A stretch of DNA of 36,587 nt from Candidatus Epulonipiscioides saccharophilum. Lineage in GTDB: Bacteria; Bacillota; Clostridia; Lachnospirales; Cellulosilyticaceae. Below the pieces are notes generated by a model, which was not told where the DNA came from, did no database searches, and was given only the letters and a program-made list of their open reading frames with translations. The stretch spans positions 29,707-66,293 of the forward strand of contig LNZM01000002.1 of assembly GCA_002007295.1 (NCBI GenBank), in the 5' to 3' direction. How positions within the stretch are numbered: the stretch's first letter is position 1; each line of letters begins with the position of its first letter. Position numbers and translations under genes: made by a program. Below are positions 14,727 through 23,850 of this stretch, one piece after another.

Positions 14727-16409
14727 ATGGTTCGTGCTTTTAAAACAAATGTATGTAGAAATTACGAGATTCTTAGCAATAGTTTTTGGGATTATGTTCC
14801 GGATAGCGGAGAAAACAAGGGTAAAACCTATCAGATATACGTTCCATCATGCTTAGAAAAGCATCCAGATTTTGCTAATTATAGAGGAAGTGGAACATTT
14901 TACAAGCAGTTCTATGCTAATGGTTGCATCAGACTAGTTTTTAAAGGCGTAAGTCACACCGCCAAAGTTTATATAGATGATCAATTTGTGACCTTCCATT
15001 ACAATGCTTATACGCCGTTTGAGGTTGTAGTAAAAGACTTAATAGAAGGTAATCATATTTTAAAGGTCGAAGTTGACAACAGCTTTACTTCCGATTCAGT
15101 ACTTCACAAAGAAAATGATTACATGACTTATGGTGGAATAACAAGAGGAGTAGTGTTAGAAAGGCTCCAAGATTTATATATTAGAAACTTATATTTTAAG
15201 CCAGAAAAGAAAGATGGCATATGGAATGCTAACATAAGAGTAATAGTTGAAAACGTTTCTAACAAAGATATAATGGGCAACATCGACTTTATGCTAGAAA
15301 GTAAGTTAGCTGGATTTGGGGCTGAGCCAACATTGTTTCCGCAGAATTCATTGACAGAGTTAGAAAATAACTTTGAATTTCCAGATGCTGTATCATGGGA
15401 TTTGGAACAACCAAACTTGTATCTGCTAAAGACTTGGTTAATAGCCGGTGGTGAGATCATAGATGATTTAATAGAAACGGTTGGATTTAGAGAAATTAAG
15501 ATAGACGGAAACCAAATTTTATTGAATGGCAAAAGGATAAGAATAAAAGGATTTAACAGACATGAAGACCACCCAGAGCACGGATGTTCATTGCCGTATG
15601 CATCCATGGTAAATGACGTACGCTTAATAAAGGACCTAGGCGCTAACGCAATAAGAACAGCACATTATCCAAACGACGAAATGTTTCTAGACTTATGTGA
15701 CGAGGCCGGCATTCTTGTTTGGGAAGAAGCCCATGCTCGTGGATTAAAAGAAGAAGACATGGATAATCCAAACTTCATGCCTCAATCTATATCTTGTATA
15801 AATGAAATGGTGGATTGCCATTATAATCACCCTAGCATATTTATTTGGGGCGTTCTAAATGAGTGTATAAGTCAGAAAGCACCGTATGATAGTTACCATA
15901 AAGTTCAGTTAGACCAACTGCAATTTTTAGATCCGACACGTCCAAATACTTTTGCAAGTAATAAGCATTATAAAGATATTTGTTTCGAGTATCCTACAGT
16001 TATTTCTAACAATATGTATCCATTATGGTATTTACCCGGAAATGTCGCTGATGTATTGCAAAAGCATATAGATTATGCAAACGAAAATTCCGGCCACCTA
16101 AAACCATTCATAGTTAGCGAAATAGGCGCTGGCGCTATTTATGGATATAGGCAACGATCCAAAGAAAAGTGGTCCGAAGAAGGACAAGCCGATATAATCG
16201 AAAAGCAGATCACACCGATATTAGAAAATCCAGCATGTTCTGGCGTATTTATTTGGCAGTTCTGCGATTGTCAGGTTTCATCCGGTTGGTTTAAAGAGAG
16301 AGGTAGACTGCACAATAACAAAGGTATTGTAGATGAGTATAGAAGACCAAAACTTTCTTATGATGTTGTAAAAAATATTTTTTCTCAATACGGAAATTAT
16401 TTTGAATAA
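14727..16409 (+). CDS. GH2 family glycosidase, beta-glucuronidase-like
   Basis: Cytoplasmic glycoside hydrolase of family 2, 560 aa, with the compact three-domain plan of beta-glucuronidases: sugar-binding domain (RGSGTFYKQFYANG, FKGVSHTAKVYID), Ig-like domain, and TIM barrel (GKRIRIKGFNRHEDHP, IRTAHYPNDEMFLDLCDE). The likely acid/base is Glu379 in WGVLNE and the likely nucleophile is Glu465 in VSEIGAG. RLHNNKGIVDEYRRPK keeps the Asn-x-Lys pair that recognises the carboxylate in glucuronidases, favouring glucuronides, though related enzymes with other substrates share this stretch. AAAGGAG precedes the ATG. It starts 42 bp after trpA and may be cotranscribed with it, an odd pairing. Confidence 0.85.
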   Translation: MVRAFKTNVCRNYEILSNSFWDYVPDSGENKGKTYQIYVPSCLEKHPDFANYRGSGTFYKQFYANGCIRLVFKGVSHTAKVYIDDQFVTFHYNAYTPFEVVVKDLIEGNHILKVEVDNSFTSDSVLHKENDYMTYGGITRGVVLERLQDLYIRNLYFKPEKKDGIWNANIRVIVENVSNKDIMGNIDFMLESKLAGFGAEPTLFPQNSLTELENNFEFPDAVSWDLEQPNLYLLKTWLIAGGEIIDDLIETVGFREIKIDGNQILLNGKRIRIKGFNRHEDHPEHGCSLPYASMVNDVRLIKDLGANAIRTAHYPNDEMFLDLCDEAGILVWEEAHARGLKEEDMDNPNFMPQSISCINEMVDCHYNHPSIFIWGVLNECISQKAPYDSYHKVQLDQLQFLDPTRPNTFASNKHYKDICFEYPTVISNNMYPLWYLPGNVADVLQKHIDYANENSGHLKPFIVSEIGAGAIYGYRQRSKEKWSEEGQADIIEKQITPILENPACSGVFIWQFCDCQVSSGWFKERGRLHNNKGIVDEYRRPKLSYDVVKNIFSQYGNYFE

Positions 16410-16417
16410 TTTGCTTG

Positions 16418-16456
16418 GTGGGATGTCAACTAAAGGGAGAGCTCACTGAGAGGTTG
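16418..16456. repeat. Short repeat remnant after GH2 gene
   Basis: GGGAGAGCTCACTGAGAGGTT follows the GH2 stop and resembles one arm of the palindromic repeat family, with its dyad degraded. It lies in the 311-bp gap before gap. A further TTGACA (16479) and TATAAT (16505) are present but 20 bp apart. Confidence 0.45.
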
Positions 16457-16589
16457 GGGTATTTTAAAACAAAAAAGTTTGACATTATAATTATAGCAGG
16501 ACAATATAATGCAGAAGGATCGGGTCGAGAGCCATTTTAGAAAATTTACTGAAGAATGTTGCAAATTTCAAAAAAATTTACCAAACGCC

Positions 16590-16618
16590 TTGCTATTGTA
16601 TTGATTATATGTTACACT
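16590..16618 (+). promoter_or_regulatory. Candidate promoter for gap
   Basis: TTGCTA (16590-16595) and TACACT (16613-16618) are separated by 17 bp, about 100 bp before the gap start codon. An alternative further up is TTGACA (16479) with TATAAT (16505), whose 20-bp spacing is poor. The long leader between promoter and gene shows no riboswitch that I recognise. Confidence 0.4.
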
Positions 16619-16720
16619 TTCAAGGAGTTTTATTGTTGGGAATTATTTGATTACAAACAGTCGTTTATTTCCAGCTTAAAATGAATAATTATTTTAACTT
16701 TTTGAAGGAGGATTTTTTAA

Positions 16721-17734
16721 ATGGCAGTAAAAGTAGCAATTAACGGTTTCGGAAGAATTGGTAGACTGGCTTTTAGACAAATGTTTGGTGCAGAAGGTTA
16801 TGACGTAGTAGCGATCAACGACCTTACAGATCCTAAAATGCTTGCTCATTTATTAAAATATGACACAGCACAAGGTAGACATCCTAATTCTGAAAATATT
16901 TCAGCAAAAGACGGAGCTATTGTTATTGACGGCACTGACGTTAGAATTTATGCAGAAAGAGATGCTAAGAACCTTCCTTGGAAAGAACTAGGAGTTGACG
17001 TTGTACTTGAGTGTACAGGTTTCTACACATCAAAAGCAAAATCCCAAGCACATATAGATGCTGGGGCAAAAAAAGTTATAATTTCAGCACCGGCTGGAGA
17101 CGATTTACCAACAGTTGTTTTCGGAGTTAACGAAAATATTTTAAAAGCTTCTGATACTATTATCTCAGCTGCTTCTTGTACAACAAATTGTCTTGCACCT
17201 ATGGCTAAAGCATTAAATGATTTAGCTCCAATAGTAAAAGGCTTTATGACAACAATCCATGCACTTACTGGCGATCAAATGACACTAGATGGTCCACATC
17301 CAAAAGGTGACTTAAGAAGAGCTAGAGCTGCAGCATTCAATATCGTACCAAACTCTACAGGCGCAGCTAAGGCAATCGGTCTAGTTATTCCAGCATTAAA
17401 CAAAAAACTAGACGGTGCTGCACAAAGAGTTCCAGTAGCTACTGGATCTTTAACAGAGTTAGTTGCTGTTGTGGAGAAAAAAGTTACTGCAGACGACGTT
17501 AACAAGGCTATGAAAGCTTGTGAGAATCCTTCATTTGGTTATACAGAAGAAGAATTAGTTTCTAGCGACATCGTTGGTATCACTTGTGGATCACTTTTCG
17601 ATGCTACTCAAACCAAAGTTCAAGAACTTTGCGAGAATACTTCTCTTGTAAAAGTTGTTTCTTGGTATGATAATGAAAATTCTTATACTAGCAACATGGT
17701 TAGAACTATCAAATATTTTGCAGAATTACAATAA
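16721..17734 (+). CDS. gap: Glyceraldehyde-3-phosphate dehydrogenase
   Basis: Glycolytic enzyme that oxidises glyceraldehyde 3-phosphate to 1,3-bisphosphoglycerate with NAD. The Rossmann start [11 protein letters not shown] and the active-site cysteine in [15 protein letters not shown] are intact. [10 protein letters not shown] with the catalytic histidine, [29 protein letters not shown] and [13 protein letters not shown] complete the family signature. It has 337 aa, the normal length. The AAGGAGG site is strong and codon use is that of a highly expressed gene. Its 3' end, with 20-30 bp of the following repeat, is duplicated once downstream, and an intrinsic terminator separates it from pgk. 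Confidence 0.97.
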   Translation: MAVKVAINGFGRIGRLAFRQMFGAEGYDVVAINDLTDPKMLAHLLKYDTAQGRHPNSENISAKDGAIVIDGTDVRIYAERDAKNLPWKELGVDVVLECTGFYTSKAKSQAHIDAGAKKVIISAPAGDDLPTVVFGVNENILKASDTIISAASCTTNCLAPMAKALNDLAPIVKGFMTTIHALTGDQMTLDGPHPKGDLRRARAAAFNIVPNSTGAAKAIGLVIPALNKKLDGAAQRVPVATGSLTELVAVVEKKVTADDVNKAMKACENPSFGYTEEELVSSDIVGITCGSLFDATQTKVQELCENTSLVKVVSWYDNENSYTSNMVRTIKYFAELQ

Positions 17735-17827
17735 TTAATTCTAATCTCTCAGTCAGTGTGTGAGGTCCGGTATTTTGCAGAATTAGAATAATTAATTCTA
17801 ACCTCTCAGTCACTTTGTGACAGCTCT
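17714..17827 (+). repeat. 57-bp tandem duplication of the gap 3' end
   Basis: TATTTTGCAGAATTACAATA at 17714, the last codons and stop of gap, recurs at 17771 with one change and runs on through TTAATTCTAA and CTCTCAGTCA. The period is 57 bp. The duplicated unit includes part of a palindromic repeat, so duplication came after the repeat was in place. More repeat arms (GTCACTTTGTGAC near 17807 and CCGTCAGTT...AACTGACAG near 17837) follow up to 17880. Confidence 0.85.
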
Positions 17828-17906
17828 CTAACCTCTCCGTCAGTTAAAACTGACAGCTCTCCTAAAAAGAGAGTCAGGTCGGCGAGGCTGGGCGGAGAGC
17901 CAGAGC

Positions 17907-17943
17907 GGGTCCGGTCCTTTGGGGCTGGACTCTTTATTTTTTT
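17907..17943 (+). terminator. Intrinsic terminator between gap and pgk
   Basis: GGGTCCGGTCC (17907-17917) pairs with GGGCTGGACTC (17922-17932) through 11 base pairs including three G-U pairs, with a 4-nt loop. TTTATTTTTTT follows. This would let gap be expressed above pgk, with readthrough or a separate weak promoter feeding pgk. Confidence 0.75.
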
Positions 17944-18003
17944 AAACAATCTTTTTTATTTTTATTAGAAACTAAATTATTTTATCAAGGGAGATTTTAT
18001 TAA

Positions 18004-19215
18004 ATGAAAAAAACTGTTGAAAACTTAAAAGATCTAAAAGGCAAAAAAGTATTGGTTCGTTGTGATTTTAATGTACCTTTAAAAGATGGGGTTATCCAAA
18101 ATGAAAATCGTATAATTGGAGCATTGCCAACAATAAAGAAATTAATTGAGAGTGGAGCCAAAGTTATTCTTTGTTCTCACTTAGGAAAACCAAAAGGCAC
18201 TGTAAAACCTGAGCTTACATTAGAACCCGTTGCTATTAGCTTAGCACAACATTTAGGCGTACCAGTAAAATTTGCTAACGATCCTAAAGTGACCGGTGAT
18301 ATAGCCAAAAAAATGGCGAGTGAATTAAAAGATGGTGAAGTCCTGTTACTTCAAAACACTAGATACAGACCTGAAGAAGAAGGTTATGGCAAAAAGGTTG
18401 AGGGATCCGAAAAATTTGCAGAAGAATTAGCAGCATTGTGCGACAACGAAATCTTTGTTAACGATGCTTTTGGCACAGCTCACAGAGCACACTGTTCAAA
18501 TGTTGGCGTAACTAAATACTGCAAAGAAAATGTAGTAGGCTACTTGATGGAAAATGAAATTAAATTTTTAGGTAGTGCAGTAGAAAATCCTGTTAGACCA
18601 TTCGTAGCTATTCTAGGCGGAGCAAAGGTTTCTGACAAAATTGGTGTGATCAACAATTTACTAGACAAAGTAGACACGTTAATAATTGGCGGTGGCATGG
18701 CATATACATTTATGGTAGCACAAGGAAAACCTATAGGCGACTCTTTATTAGAAGCCGATAGAGTAGAATACGCTGGAGAGATGATTAAAAAAGCAGAAGA
18801 AAAGGGAGTAAAACTTTTATTGCCTCTTGATAACGTTGTTGGTAAAGAATTTAAAAACGACACTGAGTTTAAGGTTGTAGATAAGATTCCGGATGGATGG
18901 TCAGGATTCGATATTGGGCCGAAATCAATCGAACTGTTCCAAAAAGCGTTAGAGGGCGCAAAAACAGTTATATGGAATGGACCTATGGGCGTATTTGAAT
19001 TCGAAAACTTCAGCAAAGGTACTTTAGCTGTTGGTCAGGCCGTTGCTGATTTAGTAGACGCAATTACAGTTGTCGGCGGTGGAGATTCTGTAAGTGCGGT
19101 TAATCTTTTAGGTTTAGCTGATAAAATGAGTCATATTTCTACTGGTGGTGGCGCAAGCTTAGAGTATTTAGAAGGTAAAGTATTACCGGGCGTAGCTGCA
19201 GCAGACGAATTATAA
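18004..19215 (+). CDS. pgk: Phosphoglycerate kinase
   Basis: Makes ATP by transferring the acyl phosphate of 1,3-bisphosphoglycerate to ADP. The N-terminal signature [71 protein letters not shown] and the nucleotide-binding GGGDSVSAV are all present. It has 403 aa, a little over the usual 390-400. GGGAG lies about 10 bp before the ATG. The last five codons and stop are the first member of a six-copy 37-bp tandem array. Confidence 0.97.
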   Translation: MKKTVENLKDLKGKKVLVRCDFNVPLKDGVIQNENRIIGALPTIKKLIESGAKVILCSHLGKPKGTVKPELTLEPVAISLAQHLGVPVKFANDPKVTGDIAKKMASELKDGEVLLLQNTRYRPEEEGYGKKVEGSEKFAEELAALCDNEIFVNDAFGTAHRAHCSNVGVTKYCKENVVGYLMENEIKFLGSAVENPVRPFVAILGGAKVSDKIGVINNLLDKVDTLIIGGGMAYTFMVAQGKPIGDSLLEADRVEYAGEMIKKAEEKGVKLLLPLDNVVGKEFKNDTEFKVVDKIPDGWSGFDIGPKSIELFQKALEGAKTVIWNGPMGVFEFENFSKGTLAVGQAVADLVDAITVVGGGDSVSAVNLLGLADKMSHISTGGGASLEYLEGKVLPGVAAADEL

Positions 19216-19400
19216 AAATTTGTTAAGCATGGCTACAGCAGACGAATTATAAAAATTTGTTAAGCATGGCTACAACAGACGGATTATCAAAATTTGTTAA
19301 ACATGGCTGCAGCAGACGAATTATAAAAATTTGTTAAACATGGCTGCAGCAGACGAATTATAAAAATTTGTTAAGTATGGCTACAGCAGACAAATTGTAA
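19201..19400 (+). repeat. 37-bp x6 tandem array from the pgk 3' end
   Basis: GCAGACGAATTATAA, encoding the last codons and stop of pgk (ADEL-stop), recurs at 19201, 19238, 19275, 19312, 19349 and 19386, an exact 37-bp period. The linker AAATTTGTTAAGCATGGCT lies between copies. Copies 4 and 5 contain the palindrome GCTGCAGC. A 37-bp period is not a multiple of three, and every copy is behind the real stop, so the array is not translated as one protein. It fills the 223-bp gap between pgk and tpiA. Confidence 0.95.
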
Positions 19401-19438
19401 AAAATTAATTTTAAAAAATATTTGGAGGCTATATTAAA

Positions 19439-20182
19439 ATGCGTAAAAAAATTATTGCTGGTAACTGGAAAATGAATAAAACGCCAAAACAAGCTATTGA
19501 GTTAGTAGAATTATTAAAGGATAAAGTTAACACTGATCAAGTAGACGTTGTTTTTTGTCCAACTTTTGTTTGTTTAGATGCTGTTCTTAAAGCAGTGGAA
19601 GGAACTAACATTGCTGTTGGAGCACAAAACATGTATTTCGAAGAAAACGGAGCCTTTACAGGTGAGATAGCACCGGATATGTTGACCGAAATGGGCGTTA
19701 AATATGTTATTATCGGCCACTCTGAAAGAAGACAGTACTTTGCTGAAACAGACGACTCTGTTAATAAAAAAGTTCTTATGGCCATTAAGCATGGATTAAT
19801 ACCAATAATTTGTGTTGGCGAAAGTTTAGAGCAAAGAGAACAAGGCATTACTGTTGACTTAGTTAGACTTCAAACTAAAATAGCTTTAAAAGGTGTCAGT
19901 GCAGACGAAGCCAAAAAGGTTGTTATAGCTTATGAACCAATATGGGCCATAGGTACAGGCAAAACCGCCACCAACGAAGAAGCAGAAGAAGTTTGCAAGG
20001 CTATAAGAGATGTTGTCGGCGAAATTTACTGCTGTAAAGTAGCTGATGAAATCAGAATTCAATACGGTGGATCTGTTAACGCTAGCAATGCTAGAGATCT
20101 ATTTAACATGGGTAACATTGACGGTGGCCTAGTTGGTGGCGCTAGCTTAAAGGTTGATTTTTCCGATATAGTTAACTATTAA
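19439..20182 (+). CDS. tpiA: Triosephosphate isomerase
   Basis: Interconverts dihydroxyacetone phosphate and glyceraldehyde 3-phosphate. The catalytic lysine is in GNWKMNK (residues 8-14), the histidine in IIGHSERR, and the glutamate in [14 protein letters not shown] with loop 6 intact. IQYGGSV and GLVGGASL bind the phosphate near the C-terminus. It has 247 aa, the normal length. TTGGAGG lies upstream of the ATG. A terminator hairpin follows the gene. Confidence 0.97.
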   Translation: MRKKIIAGNWKMNKTPKQAIELVELLKDKVNTDQVDVVFCPTFVCLDAVLKAVEGTNIAVGAQNMYFEENGAFTGEIAPDMLTEMGVKYVIIGHSERRQYFAETDDSVNKKVLMAIKHGLIPIICVGESLEQREQGITVDLVRLQTKIALKGVSADEAKKVVIAYEPIWAIGTGKTATNEEAEEVCKAIRDVVGEIYCCKVADEIRIQYGGSVNASNARDLFNMGNIDGGLVGGASLKVDFSDIVNY

Positions 20183-20203
20183 TTAAACATTTAAAATTTT
20201 TAT

Positions 20204-20233
20204 AGTGGTTAGTTTTATGCTAATCACTTTTTA
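20204..20233 (+). terminator. Intrinsic terminator after tpiA
   Basis: AGTGGTTAG (20204-20212) pairs with CTAATCACT (20220-20228), one pair being G-U, with a 7-nt loop and TTTTTATT after it. It lies between tpiA and gpmI, so gpmI is likely to depend on readthrough or its own promoter. Confidence 0.7.
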
Positions 20234-20291
20234 TTGTATAAGCATTTTCAAAATTTATTTAGAAGTTATTTAGAAAGGAATGAAATCGTAA

Positions 20292-21818
20292 ATGTCAACA
20301 ACTCTATTTTTAATTTTAGATGGATTTGGATTAAACGATACAGAAGAAGGTAACGCAGTAAAATTAGGCAAAACGCCATTTATAGATGAACTAATGGAAA
20401 ATTGTCCATTTGTTCAGGTTGCTGCTAGCGGGTTAAATGTTGGCCTACCAAAAGGACAGATGGGAAATTCAGAAGTAGGGCATTTAAATATAGGTGCCGG
20501 TCGAGTGGTTTACCAGGAATTGACCAGAATTAGCAAAGCAGTGGAGGAAGGAACCATCTTAGAAAACGCTGTCCTAAGAGGCGCTATGGAAAAAGCTAGG
20601 GACAATGGCAAAGCACTACATTTCATGGGCCTTTTATCCGACGGGGGAGTGCATAGCCATAATACACATTTATACGGATTTATAGAAATGGCCAAAGAGT
20701 TGGGCCTTAAAGAAGTTTATGTTCATGCCTTTATGGACGGCCGAGATGTGCCTCCTGATTCCGGAAAAGAATTTATAAATCAGTTACAAGCAAAATTAGA
20801 TAAAATCGGCCTAGGTAAAATTGCTACAATTTCTGGTAGATATTATGCTATGGATAGAGACAACCGTTGGGAAAGAGTCGAAATCGCTTATAACGCTCTT
20901 TGTAAAGCCGAAGGTAAAACTAGCGAAGACGCATTGACTGTTATGCAAAATTCTTATGACGAAGGTATTTTTGACGAGTTCGTTGTTCCTACAGTCATCA
21001 CTCAGAACGGTACTCCTGTGGCTAAAATTCAACAAGATGATTCTGTTATCTTCTTTAATTTCCGTCCAGACCGTGCTAGAGAGATTACTAGAGCTATTGT
21101 GGACAGAGATTTTACAGGCTTCGAAAGAACTTTAATTCCCGTAACTTTTGTTGCTCTTACTCAATATGACGTAACTATCACCGAAAAAGAAGTTGCCTTC
21201 ACTCCGGAAACTTTAGAAAATACATTGGGTGAATACCTAGCTAAAATGGGTAAAACACAGCTTAGAATAGCCGAAACAGAAAAATACGCACATGTTACTT
21301 TCTTCTTTAATGGTGGCGTAGAAAAAGAAAATAATAATGAAGATAGAATTTTAATTCCTTCTCCTAAAGTAGCTACCTACGACCTTCAGCCAGAAATGAG
21401 CGTTTACGAAGTGTCAGATCGGTTGGTAGAACAAATAAAATCTCAAAAATACGATATCATTATCGCCAACTTTGCTAACGCCGACATGGTTGGTCACACC
21501 GGTAACATGGACGCTGCTATGGCCGCTATCAAAGCTGTTGATGAATCCGTGGAAAAAGTTGTCAAAGCTGTCGAGTCTATCGGTGGCTGCGCTCTTATTA
21601 CCGCCGACCATGGTAATGCAGATCAAATGATCGACCCAGAAACCGGTGGCGCTTTCACAGCTCACACTACAAATCCGGTTCCTCTTATCTTAGTTAACTT
21701 TAAAGCTAAAGGTTTGCGTGAAGGCGGTAAACTCGCCGATCTCGCTCCTACTTTATTAGATATCATGGACTTAGAACAACCGCCAGAAATGGATGGTAAA
21801 TCTTTATTAATTAGATAA
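20292..21818 (+). CDS. gpmI: 2,3-bisphosphoglycerate-independent phosphoglycerate mutase
   Basis: Interconverts 3- and 2-phosphoglycerate through a phosphoserine intermediate using two Mn ions. The N-terminal metal site is in LILDGFGLND, and the catalytic serine is in GQMGNSEVGHLNIGAGR. AFMDGRDVPPDSG, NFRPDRARE, NFANADMVGHTGN and ITADHGNAD supply the remaining substrate and metal ligands. At 508 aa it is a standard iPGM. AGAAAGGAATG precedes the ATG. It closes the glycolytic cluster and is followed by a strong terminator. Confidence 0.97.
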   Translation: MSTTLFLILDGFGLNDTEEGNAVKLGKTPFIDELMENCPFVQVAASGLNVGLPKGQMGNSEVGHLNIGAGRVVYQELTRISKAVEEGTILENAVLRGAMEKARDNGKALHFMGLLSDGGVHSHNTHLYGFIEMAKELGLKEVYVHAFMDGRDVPPDSGKEFINQLQAKLDKIGLGKIATISGRYYAMDRDNRWERVEIAYNALCKAEGKTSEDALTVMQNSYDEGIFDEFVVPTVITQNGTPVAKIQQDDSVIFFNFRPDRAREITRAIVDRDFTGFERTLIPVTFVALTQYDVTITEKEVAFTPETLENTLGEYLAKMGKTQLRIAETEKYAHVTFFFNGGVEKENNNEDRILIPSPKVATYDLQPEMSVYEVSDRLVEQIKSQKYDIIIANFANADMVGHTGNMDAAMAAIKAVDESVEKVVKAVESIGGCALITADHGNADQMIDPETGGAFTAHTTNPVPLILVNFKAKGLREGGKLADLAPTLLDIMDLEQPPEMDGKSLLIR

Positions 21819-21888
21819 ATTTTTATCGTTTTAGAGCAACCATAAAAAATGAATGCAATCTTTATTAATTTAAATATATTTTTGCTTA

Positions 21889-21925
21889 GCTGTTATACTC
21901 TTTTCGTTGTATAGCAGCCTTTTTT
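21889..21925 (+). terminator. Intrinsic terminator after gpmI
   Basis: GCTGTTATAC (21889-21898) pairs with GTATAGCAGC (21909-21918), with one G-U pair, and CTTTTTT follows. It ends the glycolytic cluster. Confidence 0.85.
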
Positions 21926-21939
21926 ATGTATCTGCATAC

Positions 21940-22067
21940 AAGACTGTATGTCCTGTTGTATGAAGGGTAATGGCATACCCATAACTAACGGTTGGACGCT
22001 CAGAAATGAATTTGTATGTCCTTTAATCACTTTATAATCCCCCGCCTTTAGGCGTGGGGAGTGTCAA
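21940..22067 (+). mobile_element. IS200/IS605-like right-end remnant (possible omega-RNA relic)
   Basis: A hairpin, CCCCCGCCTTTAGGCGTGGGG (about 22039-22059), followed by AGTGTCAA has the form of IS200/IS605-family right ends. There the same stretch forms the 3' end of the TnpB guide (omega) RNA. The about 80 bp before it (TAATGGCATACCCATAACTA, then GGTTGGACGCTC) looks like the RNA scaffold that usually follows or overlaps the tnpB 3' end. No tnpA or tnpB is present, and the frame upstream gives no TnpB C-terminus that I recognise. I therefore call it a solo end or decayed copy. The family assignment is from memory of such ends. Confidence 0.5.
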
Positions 22068-22068
22068 A

Positions 22069-22097
22069 TTGACATTTATTTATAAATCCCGTATTAT
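22069..22097 (+). promoter_or_regulatory. Promoter for first GGDEF gene
   Basis: TTGACA (22069-22074) and TATTAT (22092-22097) are separated by exactly 17 bp, 29 bp before the start codon at 22126. The -35 box directly abuts the IS605-like end: TGTCAA-A-TTGACA forms a perfect dyad across the boundary. Confidence 0.7.
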
Positions 22098-22125
22098 TGT
22101 AATAAAAAACGAGGTGTTTTGTTTT

Positions 22126-23712
22126 ATGAATATTAATGTTTTATGTATCATTTTTTTAGTCGTCTTCTTTTTACATAATGTTATATTTTTTTTGATAGGC
22201 TCGAAAGTTATGGAGTCTCAAAATATTAAATATGCTCATTATTTTTTAGCATTGACAAATATATTAGCTGCTTTAATTGATATCTTTCTAATTATGCACT
22301 CTGTATCTTTGGCTTACATATTTTTTTCCTGCTTTTTTTGTTGTGAAGTTATAATTTATTATAAGGGATCCATTTATACAAAATTAGCATTTGCTCTCTC
22401 TCTTATCCTACATCTTTTATGTTGTGAAGCATTAATCCTTCCGGTTATGAGTATAATATTACAAAGTAGCATGGCTAATATATTCGCTAATTTCTACTTT
22501 TTAATCATATCTAGAATCCTAATGTCTTTTCTCTGCTATATAAGCATGTTTCTTGTATTATTTTTAATACCGGATCCTTATTTTAAAAAAATGGGCCAGC
22601 ATAATAATAGAATGAAGATATTTTTAGCCCTAGAAATTACGGCCATAGCTTCAATAATAGCAACGTCTTCCGTATATCATATGGATAATATTAATGGACA
22701 GCAACTTTTTCAACAAATCATTCAGGGCATTAGTTGGTTGATTGTTGAGTATACCGGATTATTTATGTTAGTTGGCTTTGAAATTTTAAATGAAAAGAAA
22801 GTTAAACTAGAAACAAAACTACAACTAGTGGATGTCTACAAAAATAATTTAAGCCAAGCTTCTGAAGCTATCATACAGATTGATTGCAAATCTGGCAATT
22901 TATTAAGTCTTGTATATAAAGGCAAAATTATTCAAGGTATTACCGGGACTCCTTATACTAATATACTTTCAACCTTTTTAGTTAACACAAATATAAATGT
23001 CGGAGATACGTCTGAATTTATGCAAAAGGCTAGTATAAAATACATGATTGAAGCTTTTGCAAAAGGTGAAACCAAATATAATTGTGAATACAGGCAAAAG
23101 GAAAATTGGCTAGAAGCCGAATTTTTTTTAGAAGAAGATATTATTAATGATAGACTTATTGCTTTATTAGTCATTTATAATATTAATGAACAAAAAGCTT
23201 TGCAATTTAAAGCAGAACGAGATCAATTAACCGGATTATACAATAAATCCATTACTGCTCATTTAATTAACCAATATATTGAGGAACATAAAAAAGGTAT
23301 CTTATTCATGATAGATGGCGACTACTTCAAACAAATTAATGATACCTTGGGTCACGATGTCGGTGACCAAGTAATTATAAATATAGCTACAACCTTAACT
23401 CAAATCTTTCGAAACGATGCTATACTCGGTCGTGTCGGTGGCGATGAATTTATGGTTTTTGTTACTCTCAATAGTCTTGAATTTAACATCTCGGCCACCG
23501 CTACAAAAGTTTGCGATCAATTACGCCGTACTTATTTTAACGATGTGAGCGCTGTTTCTACTTCCGCTAGTATAGGGATCGCAGAAGTAACCGAAGATAT
23601 TTCGTCTTTTTACGAATTATATCTATTGGCCGATTCTGTTTTATATAAATCTAAACATAACGGTCGAAATCAATTTACTATATACAATTCTTTACCAAAT
23701 CTCAATAGTTGA
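22126..23712 (+). CDS. Membrane GGDEF protein (probable diguanylate cyclase), copy 1
   Basis: Likely makes c-di-GMP from GTP. The first about 220 residues hold six or more transmembrane helices with no recognisable sensor family. A PAS-like cytoplasmic region of about 110 residues comes next, then a GGDEF domain opening with RDQLTGLYNKS. The metal and substrate segment is FMIDGDYFKQINDTLGHDVG, and the motif GGDEF is intact at residues 438-442. No RxxD inhibitory site is visible five residues before it. I start the gene at the ATG at 22126, not the GTG at 22054, because the promoter lies between them and the latter frame runs through the IS-like end. The next gene is a paralogue. About 60 bp of its 3' end is duplicated downstream. 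Confidence 0.85.
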   Translation: MNINVLCIIFLVVFFLHNVIFFLIGSKVMESQNIKYAHYFLALTNILAALIDIFLIMHSVSLAYIFFSCFFCCEVIIYYKGSIYTKLAFALSLILHLLCCEALILPVMSIILQSSMANIFANFYFLIISRILMSFLCYISMFLVLFLIPDPYFKKMGQHNNRMKIFLALEITAIASIIATSSVYHMDNINGQQLFQQIIQGISWLIVEYTGLFMLVGFEILNEKKVKLETKLQLVDVYKNNLSQASEAIIQIDCKSGNLLSLVYKGKIIQGITGTPYTNILSTFLVNTNINVGDTSEFMQKASIKYMIEAFAKGETKYNCEYRQKENWLEAEFFLEEDIINDRLIALLVIYNINEQKALQFKAERDQLTGLYNKSITAHLINQYIEEHKKGILFMIDGDYFKQINDTLGHDVGDQVIINIATTLTQIFRNDAILGRVGGDEFMVFVTLNSLEFNISATATKVCDQLRRTYFNDVSAVSTSASIGIAEVTEDISSFYELYLLADSVLYKSKHNGRNQFTIYNSLPNLNS

Positions 23713-23776
23713 TAAATCTATTGGCCGATTCTGCTTTATATAAACATAACGATCAAAATCAATTTATTATATATTA
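23632..23776 (+). repeat. 85-bp offset duplication of GGDEF copy 1 3' end
   Basis: TCTATTGGCCGATTCTGTTT at 23632, inside the gene, recurs at 23717 just past the stop, with one change. The copy continues through TATATAAACATAACGATC and ATCAATTTATTATATA with small deletions. The second copy encodes a frayed version of the C-terminus and appears untranslated. Confidence 0.85.
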
Positions 23777-23781
23777 ACCTT

Positions 23782-23820
23782 CACTTTGTTAACCAAAGCT
23801 GTTACAAAGTGACTGAGGGA
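23782..23820. repeat. Palindromic repeat before GGDEF copy 2
   Basis: TCACTTTGTTAACCAAAGCT and TTACAAAGTGACTGAGGGA form an interrupted dyad of the same family as GTCACTTTGTGAC near 17807. It sits between the duplicated 3' end and the ribosome binding site of the next gene. Confidence 0.55.
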
Positions 23821-23850
23821 TCAAATTCTCAAGAGGAGGATTTTTTTTAT

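Noticed and set aside
19201-19400. CRISPR or protein repeat array
   Set aside because: The 37-bp units abut each other without spacers, and each carries a stop codon; they are copies of the pgk end.
22054-22125. Upstream GTG start for the first GGDEF protein
   Set aside because: It would begin in the IS605-like hairpin and run across a strong promoter; the ATG at 22126 lies just downstream of that promoter.
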